A DNA stretch of 64,000 bases from Halictus rubicundus (GCF_050948215.1 NC_135164.1:7693116-7757115), one strand, 5' to 3'; numbered from the stretch's first letter, positions 1 to 12,110 are shown. Notes: a model not told the origin generated them from the letters alone. Numbers and translations: made by a program.

Positions 1-1650
1 GAAATTAAATAAAAATGTATTTTCATTTTCAATCGTCTTAAAAGGTCGAAAGTAATAGAACAATGCCCTTAAATTCTTTTAATGTACTCTCACTTTTATA
101 TTTGACTTACTCATTGTTTTTTTTACAAATGCATCTGCAGTCTACTGATCACCAATCTGGTTACTAATCTTTGACCAGGATTAGAAATTCATTCTTATTC
201 TGGCCTGTTTGAATAAACCAAGCTTTATTAGGATTATTAAAACACAAAAGGATTCAAGTAGGCAATAGTAACTTTCATAATAATTGTTGTAGTACGTAAA
301 ATCAGTAGTCCACATTCGTCGCGAGTTTGATTCGATCTTGTGGGAACATTCGAGGTCAATATTCAGCGCTTAACGTGTGAGAAATATTCTTAATTATTCG
401 TACTAGCCGCTAATTAAATTTCGTAAACGTGATTTCACATTTCTCGGAGCTGTTTTCGCATGAACCGCTCCGGATAAAATATTTCGCCGATCTCGGCGTG
501 AAAAGAGACGCGATCTCCGGGCGCAGCAGCGCGCAAATTTTAAAGTAGCATTCAAATGCGACGCGAAACAATACGGTTCTGCAGCAGCTCAGGTACTTAA
601 ATGGAACGGAAATTCATGGGCTGTCGGTGAACGTGCGTTTCCTCTTCGTTCGTGGTTGCCACACCCTCTCGCGTGCGCCAAGGTTCTGACGTGCCCTCGA
701 TCCCGAGGAACGCCACGGTTATTTTCAGCGAGTGAATATTATTTGAAAACACCGATTCTTTCTGCATGATTTCCAACCCAAATTTCAGCTCCCCACTCCT
801 TCTATTTTCCCACCGATGCTCGGCCCACTTAATAGGCAATGAAAATATACGCGAAACCGCGTCAGCAAACTTCACTTCACGTATTCCACATTCTGTATTA
901 CTTCGCTTTCCACGAATTTCTTAATCGAGAATTGATTAAGAATTGACTGAGAAGTTAGACAACTTTGAACGGTAATCGAACCATTTTTTAAAAATATAAA
1001 ATTTTGTTTCTTTAAGAAATTAATATGTACATGTTATTATGCGTGATTTAAGTAGTATGTCTTGTGAAAAATTGAGCAGAATATTTTAAGGTGGGAGCAC
1101 GTGACAGCCATTGTTCCATAGCCACTTATGCGAAACACGTGGTAGGCTAGATGTACCTCTACCTGTTAAAGCTAATTTTTAGAGGATCAATGTTTAAACG
1201 AGTTACGGCTTTTAGAACTCAAATACGCAATTTTTTATCTTCTTTTCAGCTCCTTTTGTTCGCAAATAAGAGAAAAATGCACCAAACCGTGTAGCACATG
1301 GTGCAAATCGAGTGTAAAACATGCCTACTTGAACTTCCGCTTGGTTTCTTCCAGATAAAATCGATTATGTTATTGTACAACACAACGTTCGGTTAATATT
1401 TGCCTGAACCTTGTAAATTAGTATACGTTTGCGACATGAAGATATTGCGCAAAGGCTATTAAGTATAGCCACTACAATGACGTCAATTGTTGTGAAAATT
1501 TACGACTTCATCAATTCATCGGTCTCTGAAATATCTTTTCTTACATTTCTCAAAGCTGTAGGTTTTTATTATAAATTATAATTGTTTCCCATATGTATAA
1601 TATTAGAATACAGTGATTGTAATTAGATTGTGTAACGTAATATTATTATA
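1..1650. other. Unique non-coding stretch
   Basis: I see no gene or repeat here. The longest open frame, on the minus strand at 597-875, has 92 codons and no recognisable domain. Two CACGTG or near-E-box motifs lie near 1097 and 1137, which is too little to call a regulatory element. Confidence 0.5.
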
Positions 1651-2049
1651 CAGGGTCATCCGTTTTTAAACGGCCAAACGTCAACCAGCTATAGAGGAGC
1701 CCAAATGAAACAACTTTCACCCCTAACACTTTTTTTGATTCGGTCTTGATTTTTAGATAATTGCAAAAACCCGTCATTTTTTGCGTTCACTTAAGATTAA
1801 ATATATTAGAACTGCAATTATGTATCTTGATGATTTTTCCTTTGTTTGGTTTAAAATAAATAGGGGCATCTTTTTTATCAAGTCAACTTTTTTGTATGAC
1901 TTTTGGATCTTGGTTTTTTGACATGGGGCACGCCGTGGAGACTGAATGAAATAACTTCGAATCAAAAAAAGTGTTAGGGGTGAAAGTTGTTCCATTTGGG
2001 GTCCTCTATAGCTGGTTGACGTTTGGCCGTTTAAAAACGGATGACCCTG
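1651..2049. mobile_element. Long-TIR miniature DNA transposon (CAGGGTCATCC family, copy 1)
   Basis: The element starts CAGGGTCATCCG and ends CGGATGACCCTG. The terminal inverted repeats are about 90 bp and nearly perfect, running inward through a CACCCCTAACAC segment to GATTC. Both ends are flanked by TATA or TA (left ...TTATA, right TATAATG), which fits a TA target as used by Tc1/mariner elements. The interior of about 200 bp has no transposase. A second copy sits at 38546-38895 and lacks roughly 47 bp of the interior. The two-copy match and the TIRs are seen directly; the superfamily is inference. Confidence 0.85.
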
Positions 2050-2081
2050 TATAATGTTCTCGCTAATGTCGATGCGACCCT

Positions 2082-2912
2082 TATAAATAAATAATATAAA
2101 AAAAAAGATTGTCTCTAAATAGCCAAAAATATTAGATGGCATATAAAAATGATTTCTCCGATCGCAATTGAGATTTAAAAAGTTCCAGATTCGGTGCTCG
2201 AGCGATCACTGGTTCCCGACAAACAAATAATTTAAAAAAAAAGAAGATTGTTTCTAAATAGCCAAAAATATTAGATCGCATATAAAAATGATTTCTCCGA
2301 TCGCAATTGAGATTTAAAAAGTTCCAGATTCAGTGCTTGGGGGCCACTCGTTCCCTACAAACAAATAATATAAAAGAAAAAGAAGATTGTTTCTAAATAG
2401 CCAAAAATATTAGATCGCATATAAAACTGATTTCTCCGATCGCAATTGAGACGGAAAAAGTTCCAGATTCATTGCTTGAGCGACCACTCGTTCCCTACAA
2501 ACAAATAATATAAAAGAAAACGAAGATTGTTTCTAAATAGTCAAAAATATTAGATCGCATATAAAACTGATTTCTCCGATCGCGATTGAGACGGAAAAAG
2601 TTCCAGATTCAGTGCTTGGGGGCCACTCGTTCCCTACAAACAAATAATATAAAAGAAAACGAAGATTGTTTCCAAATAGTCAAAAATATTAGATCGCATA
2701 TAAAACTGATTTCTCCGATCGCAATTGAGACCGAAAAAGTTCCAGATTCGGTGCTTGGGGACCACTCGTTCCCTACAAACAAATAATATAAAAGAAAAAG
2801 AAGATTGTTTCTAAATAGCCAAAAATATTAGATCGCATATAAAACTGATTTCTCCGATCGCGATTGAGACGGAAAAAGTTCCAGACTCGGTGCTCGAGCG
2901 ATCCACTCGTCC
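2082..2912. repeat. Satellite-like tandem array, period about 139 bp, six units
   Basis: The landmark GATTGTTTCTAAATAG (first unit GATTGTCTC...) recurs at 2107, 2246, 2385, 2525, 2664 and 2803, giving periods of 139-140 bp. Units share ATTAGATCGCATATAAAA, CTCCGATCGCRATTGAGA and CCACTCGTTCCC. The first unit is the most divergent and the later ones are nearly identical, as expected of homogenising arrays. The array begins about 30 bp after the transposon ending at 2049 and stops sharply at the GC-rich sequence near 2912. Short open frames in it are not coding. Confidence 0.9.
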
Positions 2913-4280
2913 GGGTTCGCGTCCATCAAGCATCATCAAGGACGTCAAAGCGGCCTAACCGCATCGGCGCGGCGGTCCGATCCTAAATTTCGCGTGCGCA
3001 AAACGAAGAGAGGGACGAGTGTAGAGTACAAAACCGCCTCGAAAGCTCTCCTCGACGGAAGAAGAAGAGCCGTCTCCGCGGCCCCCGTATGATACCGCGC
3101 GGGAGCGTAGTTTGTGTTTTAAAAGAACAACCGTATCGACAAAAGCTGTGCTGGTCAGCGCGTACACATACAGCTCGAGGGGGAGCCGGGTAGAGCCGCG
3201 ATCTTCTTTTTCTTCCATCTTCCTGGTGAAAGATCGGTGGACGTACCAGGACAAAGGCGTGGCTCTTCTTTTTCTCTGTTCGGTTGCCCCCCACCCACCC
3301 ACCCCCCCCCGTCCTGTAACCGCTCCTCTGTTTATCCTTCTCCTGGCTCATCCTTGCTGGCATCGGCCAGCGCAGATTTATCTCCTCGGCTACACGGAAT
3401 ACGAATTCCGGGCTGCTATTTTACCGGGAGGCGATCCTCGCCCCCGAGCATAGTAACCGGCCGCGGCGATTCAAAACTGATCAGCGGGGCGCAATGGACA
3501 TTATGCCGTTTCGCCTTGCGACGCGACGCGACGCGACCCGACGCGACGTCCCGCGTCTCGGCCGCATCGATGATCGTCCCCGAGGACATGATAAATGTCT
3601 TTTTCGGAGCTAACCAGGTTTTTGCTCACGCCCATGGAAGGGGTATGGCCCCGTACCATTCGTCGCGCGAAATGGCCGTATAATTTCGGTTTCGTCCGAG
3701 ACCTTCCCGATAAATCGTTTCGGTGAATCTGCTCGGACGGTGATGTAAGAAACATTGCGCGGCAGGTTTCGATTGTGCAGCCGCGGGACTGCATACCGCG
3801 GTTGCATCCGCTGGATCAAATAGCTATAAGAACCGTATTGAATAATACTGCAAGATGTTTCGGTAATGTATTAGGTTGTTACGTTTTGCGTTGACTTATA
3901 CGCGCGACGCGAGCTCACGATTGTACCGTCCCACAAGTTATGCGATCTCTGGCGTGATTTTGCCGAAGGTTAAATGGTGAGACATGATCGCGATCGGTAG
4001 CGTTCTTTTCATATTGCCCTTCATTTTCTGCAATTCGTACAGTTATCTGAGGAGGTTAAGAAATGCCATTTTACGAAAATGTATAATTAAAATCGCATTA
4101 CTTGTTTGTGGATCTAATTATTTTACACAAGCGAATTAATCAAGAAGTAATAAAAATCGAGGAATTATTTTCGAGAATTTAAAAAGTGTTTTATCTCTTG
4201 TATCGACGGGATATGATAATTTAACGCATTGCAATGTGTATGAGTTGAACATTGAAATTTGCAACACTGAGAGCAGTGCA
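2913..4280. other. CpG-rich island (about 2915-3830), no gene supported
   Basis: This stretch is much richer in G+C and CpG than its surroundings. It has overlapping open frames on both strands (for example 3237-3683 plus and 2983-3363 minus), none with a recognisable domain. Overlap on both strands is what CpG-rich sequence gives when stops are rare. It contains a C tract at 3287-3310 and a degenerate CGACG repeat at 3517-3548. In insects such islands can be promoters or 5-prime exons, but I see no convincing core promoter or splice pattern. Beyond 3830 the sequence is A+T-rich and plain. Confidence 0.45.
3517..3548. repeat. Short CGACG microsatellite
   Basis: Five-base units of GCGAC, with one variant, repeat about six times within the GC-rich island. 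Confidence 0.8.
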
Positions 4281-4350
4281 ACACTGTTGTAAAAAAATAC
4301 CTAGACATTAGAATATTACAACATGACATTTTTTTACCACATTACAGTGT
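4281..4350. repeat. Small inverted repeat ending ACACTGT/ACAGTGT
   Basis: The left arm begins ACACTGTTGTAAAAAAAT and the right arm ends TTTTTTTACCACATTACAGTGT. Arms are about 20 bp and imperfect. It could be a remnant of a very short miniature transposon or a chance A+T-rich hairpin. Confidence 0.35.
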
Positions 4351-6459
4351 AGATATAATTACTGTTTTATCGAGTTCTTTAATGTCGTTAAATTACTGGC
4401 ATTTTTCCAAATAATCAAACGTACAAAGACTCAATGTTAAGTGTATGTTCAAAATCCGTAATAACGTATAAAATTAAACTGTCGATGAGTATTAAAATCA
4501 GCAATCTAATAATTTTATTTTATCTGAGGATATTTATTTTGCAGGAGGTTGCTCGATATTTCAACCGTAAATACGAACGCAGAGATGCTTGGTAATTCGA
4601 AAATAACGATAAGCTACATTTTGCCAGTTAAAGACTAATAAAATATTCGAATTTAATAAATCCGTCGTATGCGGTGACCACATCAAATTCATAATTCAGT
4701 CCCAGTGAGAAATGACCCCGGTTCTTTGTACAACAAAGACAAATATGGGAGGTTGAAACGTTGCTAATGCTAATTATAATCGGATTAAGAGGTTCTTTTT
4801 ATTTCTGCACGCATTAAATTAGTTTCTTATGTTCTCCCAGCCACGTAATCGTCTTATAAAAGTGCAGAACCGCCTGTTTCCTTTCATTTTTCGCAACGAC
4901 GATCGGCGGGAACGCGAACTTTCGAATCATCCAATATTTATAAATCACGCGATCGCTACCGTGAAAAAGTTTCTTCGTGCAAGTTGAACGGTTTTTGCTT
5001 GCATTCTTCGAACCAATAATTAATTGAAAAATCTGGAACGAGCATCGAGCTAATGACTCGGTCTTAACCACTTTCACGCCACCTTGATTTCTTTGGAACG
5101 CGCGCGGATCATTTCGTATCGATGACACGCAACACGATATTTCTCTTCGTGACAATTTCCGAGATACGGTGGTAACGAAGAATTAATGAATTACTGCGAT
5201 TAGTTTCAGTGACCTGCGTTGCATACTAAATTCCGTTCTTTACGCTTCTCAGACTTCTCTTTCAATTTTTATCTCCGTTCTTTTGTAGGCAAAAGTTATT
5301 CATTGCTTATTATTGATATATTCAGATTTTCGTTGGGATAAACAATTATTTTATTTTCTTCAATTTATATACCACTTGATGCGATAGTTTGTTATTCCAA
5401 GTAAAACAGATATATGGAATATAATTCAGGACTAAGTAAACAAATGAAATGAAATTAAAATTAAATTGAAATTAAATTTAATTCAAAATTAAATTTCGTT
5501 AACTTGCGTTGCTTTGCATAATGCCCATGAACATCGTATTAGATTTTTATTGAACTGTCGTCCGCATATTGTTCTGATAAATACCTTGTATTCTATAATT
5601 CAATCGACGTGTAGATTCAAATTTTTCGAAATTGTGACATGTTGTGACAGATTCGGAGTATTTTCGTGCGAGTTCGAGGATGTTTGATTGCCGCTCGCGA
5701 TAAGCCGAATTTGAATTTGAAATTTGTTACGCCGACCGCGCTCGAGCGTAAACGTGGTCGGATTCGAACTATTTTCAGATTTCTCGAGTACGGGCGGTTT
5801 TCGAAAAGACAGGAATACGCGAAGGTCGGCCGCTTTTTTTCAATCTGCGATTCTTTCGGACGATAACCGCGCATTATGCTAGGCAAAGGTGCCGACCGGC
5901 TGTTGGGGACGAGTGGCGGAGAGAAAAATATGCGGATCAGCAGGGTGTAAAAGACACTACCACTCGCTACGCTAGAATAACGCAACGCGAGGCGTGTCGT
6001 CACGGTGACAAGGATGAAAGAAAGAGGAACCACACAGACAAAAAAAAGGAAACTCGGTCCTGCCCTATGGAGATTTGGAACTCGCAGAACCGGTTCGCCT
6101 CTTTGCATAGTTCACCGTACCCTTTTTGATGCTTTGCACTGCATTTTTTCGTTGAACGTGTTCCGAGAAGATGAGCATATTTAATATTTCGTTAGCGTAA
6201 TCGAGCGGTGCCTTTGAGATTAAACGGCACCCCGGCCCGGGTGTGCTTGAACAAGAGAACATGTTTATCTGAATTGGAGCATCATTCTGCGGTGATAAGT
6301 TGTCGACAACATAGGTATACTAAATTGTATTAAAAGTGACCAAACCGAGTTGGACTTTTTACAATTTTTCCTATAATATATGCTCGAGCAAATAAATTGA
6401 CTCGATAATTTCCAAAGAAAGTGTTTTCATAATTTTAATAATTGTAAAGTAAAAATATG
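4351..6459. other. Unique non-coding stretch
   Basis: No gene is recognisable. There is an A+T palindromic run of AAATTAAATT units at about 5448-5500 and a more GC-rich segment at 5640-6110 with overlapping unrelated open frames on both strands (5666-5866 plus, 5617-6108 minus). Confidence 0.45.
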
Positions 6460-6684
6460 CAGGGTGCCCCAAAAATGTTGTACTTCCCTGAAAGGAATGA
6501 TTCCACTATAAGGAAACTTATTCCAATATTTTCCATAAATGAATTTTTATAGTTTCAATAATTGTAAAATATAAAACTGGTCGTTGTGACCAGTTAGCTT
6601 TGACCAGTTAACTTTGAAAAGTTATTTCAAATGCACTCAAGAATCACCCCTTTCAAGGGAGTACAACATTTTTGGGACACCCTG
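6460..6684. mobile_element. Miniature DNA transposon with CAGGGTGYCCC ends
   Basis: The left terminus CAGGGTGCCCCAAAAATG is matched by an inverted right terminus ending CATTTTTGGGACACCCTG. The inverted similarity continues about 45 bp through GTTGTACTYCC and GAAAGGRRTGATTC. The 225-bp element has an A+T-rich interior containing repeated GACCAGTTA motifs and no coding sequence. Its left subterminal part resembles the left end at 51262, and both share the right end TTTTTGGGACACCCTG, so the two belong to related families. Confidence 0.8.
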
Positions 6685-8840
6685 TAGAATTGGGCGTTTG
6701 ATCAACGATGGTATGTCTAGTGCTAAAAGGCATTGTTTTATAAAATGCAAGAATAAAATCGCAAAGTTGCTTGTCGAGACGATGACGCAATCATGTTTGT
6801 ATTAAATTCGGAATAAAATTTTGTTGTTGTAAAAAGAGACTTGATATGAATCGAAGAAGTAATTGTTTCTTTTGCCAAATTGGGCAATAACGTTTGATGT
6901 AATTGCTACTGCTAAAAAAATTGATATTTTAAATAATAATTATTATTATGTGGTATGTTACGCATAGTTCATGTTGCTGAGTTAAGTAAAAATTCATCGA
7001 TCGAATGATAGGAATTCTCGTGACACAATTACCTGATACTTTCGCTTTTCGTAATCAAGTGTAATGTTTCGAATAGAAGGAAACTTAAAAACTTGTAGCA
7101 CAAAGGGTAACAATTTATAGGGCACAAAGTATAACGAGGTATATTCAGATACTTGAATATTACACACGGTGCAGAGCTCAGTGAAAGAGCAGCTGACTCT
7201 GCAGTCTATTCATTTCCATACAGGAGCCTCGTGCAAGCACCCGGACGAGGATTCTTCTAAAATTTCAAATATACGTAAAAGTTGCTCTGAACGTCTAAAA
7301 CTTATATTAAACTATGACGAATGTACTCCACTCTCTTCATTTGCATAATATCTTTATTATTGTACCTCCAACACGTACAAAGACTTCATCGACAGTGTAG
7401 TGAACAAAAATGGAGAACTATACTTATTTTTCTGCAATAAAATTATTATTACCAATACAATTAACGAATTTCACAAAATTTACTACAAAATAATTTGACT
7501 TTGTAAAAACTTCGCTCTTCCTTTCTCTGCGAAACTAAGTAAGTAAGTCGGTAATGTATTCTGCACCAGCGGATAGAAATAAGAAGTTTGCAATTGTGAA
7601 TGCGACCTTTATAAATAAACAATATTACAAAACAAATGTTTACAAATGTCACGAAATTTTTGTGAAACGTCCCTTCAATCAGTTAACTATTACCTACAGA
7701 GGGTGGAATTAATATTGGTACACTCTTCACGATATAGAACTACTTTCCTAAAACTTTGCAGTGAGTTACACAGATTAGTTTATTAGATTTCGTACAGTAA
7801 CAAATTTTTGAGAACTGAAATTTGTCAGAATCGCGGAGAAAATGTAAATATTACAGCTCCTTAATCTGAATCTTTATAGAAAATTTTTAAAATTGTATCG
7901 AAATCGGTTAATGCAAAAAGCTTCGATTTTCGCAATGTTTAACTATTTTTAGCCAACGGCAGGCTGATTTGACGGAGGATGGGTAAAAGTTGACTTTGAT
8001 TCCCATTGTAACATTAAGTTATGTGGTCAGAAGATGTTTTCTCGTTAGGTTCGCATTCCGAAGGGCGCGTGTCTACGTAACCGTCCCTGAAGCAAAGGCC
8101 GTTTCATATTGGCAATTCGTATCGGGTGTACCGGCTAGCCTTCCTTTTCTTCCCGGCAACAATGCGACACAAAGGGGACGCGTGTGCGTATACGCACGGG
8201 AACCCGGAATGGCCCGCAAGTGTTCTCTTTTCACAACGGGTCTTCCCGTTCGCTATTCACGGCCCTCTTGTACGATCACGGCCATTCGCGTTTGTAGTCG
8301 GTACCATTCGCGGTCGCGGGTCAAATTAGCATCCCTGCGGCCATTGGGGTTTTCTATGCGTTATAGAGGTTACGGTCGCAGGGAAGGTTAGGCGGAAATC
8401 CGACAAATTCTGAAATTAGGTTCATAAGTAAGCTAGAGTAGGCTCAGACCACTTTTAGAAGTACCATTTTTCGTATAAACCTATGTAAAACTTCATAACT
8501 GGACTCTGTGCATCCTTACGCGAAAATAAAAATTTTCTGCCTCTCGAATCTTCCAAATTAATCTTCTTTGAGGAAACTCTTCCTGAAAAAAGGCAAATTC
8601 GCTTTTCTTCGACTTTTGATTTTTAGTGCAAAGAGATTGAAACATTTGGTTAAAACGTCACTTGCACATGAAATTGGTCTCTATACAATGGGTGTCCCAG
8701 AATTTTTTCAGATTTCTATCAACGGACGTCACTGTACAAAACGGTATAAAAACATGATGGTCTCACATATGTATAGTAAAGGCGCTTTTCAAATATTTGC
8801 ATACTGAATCCTATTGGGCCTTGGAGCGACCTATTAAAAC
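6685..8840. other. Unique non-coding stretch
   Basis: No gene is recognised. The plus-strand open frame at 7990-8391 (133 codons, CpG-rich) has no identifiable domain. A short segment at 7600-7626 matches 2072-2097. At about 8690 GGGTGTCCCAGAA looks like one end of a CAGGGTGTCCC element with no partner end found. Confidence 0.45.
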
Positions 8841-9394
8841 CAGGGGTTCGAACCCAAGCCTAACCCTAACCCGGTTGATCTAACCCAGGCCTAACCGAAG
8901 AGAGCCGTTCTCAAGGTTCTCAAAAAACCTTTTGGTTTTGAATATACAAAAACATAAGAAAACTTGAATAGATCAATTCTAAAGATATTTTAACGTTCCT
9001 TAAGCTTTATTTTTTAAACTTGAGGAATTATATATCCCAAGAAACCTCGACAAAAATTCTGTCTTGCTGCCGTTCTGGCAACAAAATAACATGTATTATC
9101 TAATCATAAAATTTAATGCGTTTCTTATGTTTATCGTGCTCTATGTCAAAAACTAACTTTATTTTATAAAATGGGATGATATGGCTATTGGCGAACCACC
9201 CATTAGGATAAAAAAGGGGTAGTAACGTTAAAATATCTTTAAAATTAATCTGTTTCTTATTTTTATTTTATTATATAATATTCTCTTGACCCACGCCTAA
9301 CCGGGTTAACCGGGTTGACCGGGTCACAGACGCTGGCCCTAACCCGGTTACATGGGTGAACCCAACCCGCTACGGGTTAGGGTTCGAATCCCTG
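8841..9394. mobile_element. Non-autonomous hAT-type transposon with perfect 8-bp TSD
   Basis: The termini CAGGGGTTCGAACCC (left) and GGGTTCGAATCCCTG (right) are inverted repeats with one mismatch. The element is flanked on both sides by the identical octamer ATTAAAAC (8833-8840 and 9395-9402). An 8-bp duplication with CAGGG-type ends is the signature of hAT transposons. Subterminal regions are packed with TAACCC, CCTAACC and ACCCGG motifs, which may be transposase-binding repeats. There is no transposase frame in the 554 bp, so it must be mobilised in trans. Confidence 0.88.
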
Positions 9395-9603
9395 ATTAAA
9401 ACACCGCACACCGCTGTACAACCGAAAGTGGGCAAGATTTAAAAGAAATAATTAATCAAGATCAATTAAGGATGCAACTTGGTCGTTTCGTCAATATATC
9501 TCAATACGAATCCCAATTAAAACATGACGGAAGATATGGATCCCAGGCCGTCATCGATCGTGCGTTCCCCTCGTAAGCAATCATTCTCCTCGGGCAAATT
9601 TTG

Positions 9604-9665
9604 CCTCTCTCTCTCTCTCTCTTTCTCTTTTTCCCTCTCTCTCTCTCTTTTTCTTTCCCTTTCCC
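9604..9665. repeat. CT/TTTCCC-rich microsatellite
   Basis: This is an interrupted run of CT dinucleotides with TTT and CCC interruptions. Low-complexity open frames on both strands come from it. Confidence 0.9.
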
Positions 9666-10284
9666 CCGGATACAAATGTACACGAGGATCGAAACGTGAA
9701 ATGACACCTCCTCCCTTTTAAATCATAAACGAATCCTTTCACGCGAGCTTTCTCGGCCGTCGACGAGCCTCTCCTCGTCACCTCTTCAAACCTCCGGACG
9801 ATCAATTACCGATTCGCAAGGTCCGACAGGTCGGTCAGTGTCAAAAATCTGATCGCCAAACTTTCGAAACTCTTCCGAACCGTTCGAACACTTTCTATCG
9901 GGTTGGCCAACCAAGGTGGGAACGCATTTGCATCGCGTGACATCACGCATTATTACCTACACTATACACGGTTGAAATTAGAAAAACAACCAACGCAGTG
10001 TCACTGGTTCAAATCGGCTGTAAACAAACCATAACCACGCCATGCTTTCCGCGCCGCTCTGCACGCTGTTGCGTGTAGAAGCAGTTCATTGTTCTCGCAT
10101 TGCTCCGCGGTTTCAAGATGGAGAAACAATTGACAGATGCGGTGATTATTCGCCGATTTCAGTGACCTCGAAATCTATTATCAAGCTCATCATTCTGAAC
10201 AACTTCTTCCCACACTGAGCGTCGCCAGAATTCAGGGGAAAAAGTTACCGGTACCGCAGTATGCACTACGCAACCCTACCACAA

Positions 10285-10375
10285 AGACGATACGCGTCAC
10301 GTGACCGGGTCATGGCGGAAGCGTGGGGAGTAGGTGGAGGGGGAAGTTAGAGTGGGGGAACAAGTCACGATCCGC
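10285..10375. repeat. Fragment of GC-rich dispersed repeat (partner at 31649-31700)
   Basis: The segment shares ACGCGTCACGTGACCGGG, then GGCGGAAG and a following GTAGG/AGAGTGGGG string, with the right half of the palindrome at 31474-31735. Only part of the element is present and no terminal repeat is visible here. Confidence 0.55.
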
Positions 10376-11088
10376 CTATACATATTTGCAGAAAACTGTG
10401 ATAACTATAGCCATGTCTCCGCCATGTCCCAATTACCTAATTTGCCGTTCAGGGCAGGGTAAGGGCGGAGCCAGCAGTCCCACTGTTACAGCAACAACGT
10501 GTCCAGACTTTTTCCACTGACCCAATGAACAGACCGGGTCCGATCTTTCGCATTCATTGCGAACCATTTCGTCCGCGATGCATATTCAAAGCGAAGAGGT
10601 GTAAATCCGCCTGAGTGGTTGTCGTGCGGGACTGTCGGGATCGAAGCGATCGAAATTGGACGTGCACAGTCCGAACGAGGAGGTCGGCCGCTAACAAGTA
10701 TCTGGATGATACAGGAAGAAAGTTGCCCTCGACAGGGAATAAGGAAGTGGCGAGGCGAGGAGAACGTGGCGGGAGTCATTAACTGGTAATAGCTCGGGAC
10801 ACGTAGCCCGATCTAACCTAACTCTTCCGAGGCGAAGGCCTAGGTGGAGAACGAACCCGTAGGTGGTGAACATGCCCGCCGATATTATTTCGTTTTAACG
10901 AGGCAACACCGCGAGGTGTATTTAAGCCAGCGATCTCTCGTGTCCTCGTTCCTCTGGATTCGTTATCACTACCGCCGTGGTATCATCGCCCGATGCGTTC
11001 CTATCCCGAGCAGGGACAATCCCGAGCCTGATTGAAGATCGGTTGTGCAACTATTCAATCGGAACTAGCCAAAACAAAGGGGGGGATT

Positions 11089-12110
11089 TTCTGCATCTAT
11101 TCCACAATTCTTGCTTTTTGATGTTGAGCATTCTCAACGCCAGGATTCTTCGTCTATTCCACAATTCTTGTTTTTTGGTGTTGAGCATTTTCAACGTCAG
11201 GATTCTTCATCTATTCCACAATTCTTGTTTTTTGATGTTGAGCATTCTCAACGCCAGGATTCTTCATCTATTCCACAATTCTTGTTTTTTGGTGTTGAGC
11301 ATTTTCAACGTCAGGATTCTTCATCTATTCCACAATTCTTGTTTTTTCATGTTGAGCATTTTCAACGTCAGGATTCTTCATCTATTCCACAATTCTTGTT
11401 TTTTGATGTTGAGCATTTTCAACGCCAGGATTCTTCATCTATTCCACAATTCTTATTTTTTCATGTTGAGCATTTTCAACGTCAGGATTCTTCGTCTATT
11501 CCACAATTCTTGTTTTTTGGTGTTGAGCATTTTCAACGTCAGGATTCTTCATCTATTCCACAATTCTTGTTTTTTGGTGTTGAGCATTTTCAACGTCAGG
11601 ATTCTTCGTCTATTCCACAATTCTTGTTTTTTGATGTTGAGCATTCTCAACGTCAGGATTCTTCATCTATTCCACAATTCTTGTTTTTTGATGTTGAGCA
11701 TTTTCAACGTCAGGATTCTTCATCTATTCCACAATTCTAGTTTTTTGATGTTGAGCATTTTCAACGTCAGGATTCTTCATCTATTCCACAATTCTTGTTT
11801 TTTGATGTTGAGCATTTTCAACGTCAGGATTCTTCGTCTATTCCACAATTCTTGTTTTTTGGTGTTGAGCATTTTCAACGTCAGGATTCTTCGTCTATTC
11901 CACAATTCATGTTTTTTGATGTTGAGCATTTTCAACGTCAGGATTCTTCATCTATTCCACAATTCTTGTTTTTTGATGTTGAGCATTTTCAACGTCAGGA
12001 TTCTTCGTCTATTCCACAATTCTTGTTTTTTGATGTTGAGCATTTTCAACGTCAGGATTCTTCATCTATTCCACAATTCTTGTTTTTTGATGTTGAGCAT
12101 TTTCAACGGA
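11089..12110. repeat. 57-bp minisatellite, 18 units
   Basis: The unit contains CATCTATTCCACAATTCTTG, TTTTTTGATGTTGAGC and TTTTCAACGTCAGGATTC and repeats about 18 times without gaps. Because 57 is divisible by three, two plus-strand frames stay open. One is uninterrupted for 389 codons (19-residue period LFHNSCFLMLSIFNVRILH) but begins at GTG with no ATG before the array. The other (period DVEHFQRQDSSSIPQFLFF) has one TAG in unit 11. The variable sites CGT/CGC, TCA/TCG and TTG/TTA are synonymous in the second frame but change residues in the first. Other variable sites (GAT/GGT/CAT, TTT/TCT) change residues in both. I read it as a minisatellite; a decayed repetitive coding exon in the second frame cannot be excluded. 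Confidence 0.9.

Larger units (their letters stand above)
9395..11088. other. Unique stretch with a CT-rich microsatellite
   Basis: No gene is supported. The stretch includes the pyrimidine microsatellite at 9604-9665 and, near 10285-10375, a GC-rich segment similar to the pogo-like element at 31474-31735 (shared ACGCGTCACGTGACCGGG). The frames at 10323-10779 overlap on both strands and show no domain. Confidence 0.45.

Noticed and set aside
3237..3683. 148-codon plus-strand frame in the GC-rich island
   Set aside because: Overlaps open frames on the other strand, has no domain, and reflects CpG-rich composition with few stops.
3868..3945. Mariner-like TTAGGTTGTTACG and GTCCCACAAGTTATGCG strings
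   Set aside because: Only short resemblance to mariner ends from memory, no paired inverted termini and no TA boundaries at both sides.
8850..9375. Telomere-like TAACCC/GGGTTA clusters
   Set aside because: Interrupted by CCGGG and confined to the subterminal parts of a transposon with a target duplication; not a telomeric tract.
9370..9394. tRNA-like GGTTCGAATCCC (B-box) near 9381 and 8846
   Set aside because: These are the inverted-repeat ends of the hAT element; no acceptor stem, D-arm or anticodon arm can be formed.
11089..12110. CRISPR-like regular repeat spacing
   Set aside because: Units are contiguous with no unique spacers, and the genome is eukaryotic; the same applies to the other tandem arrays.
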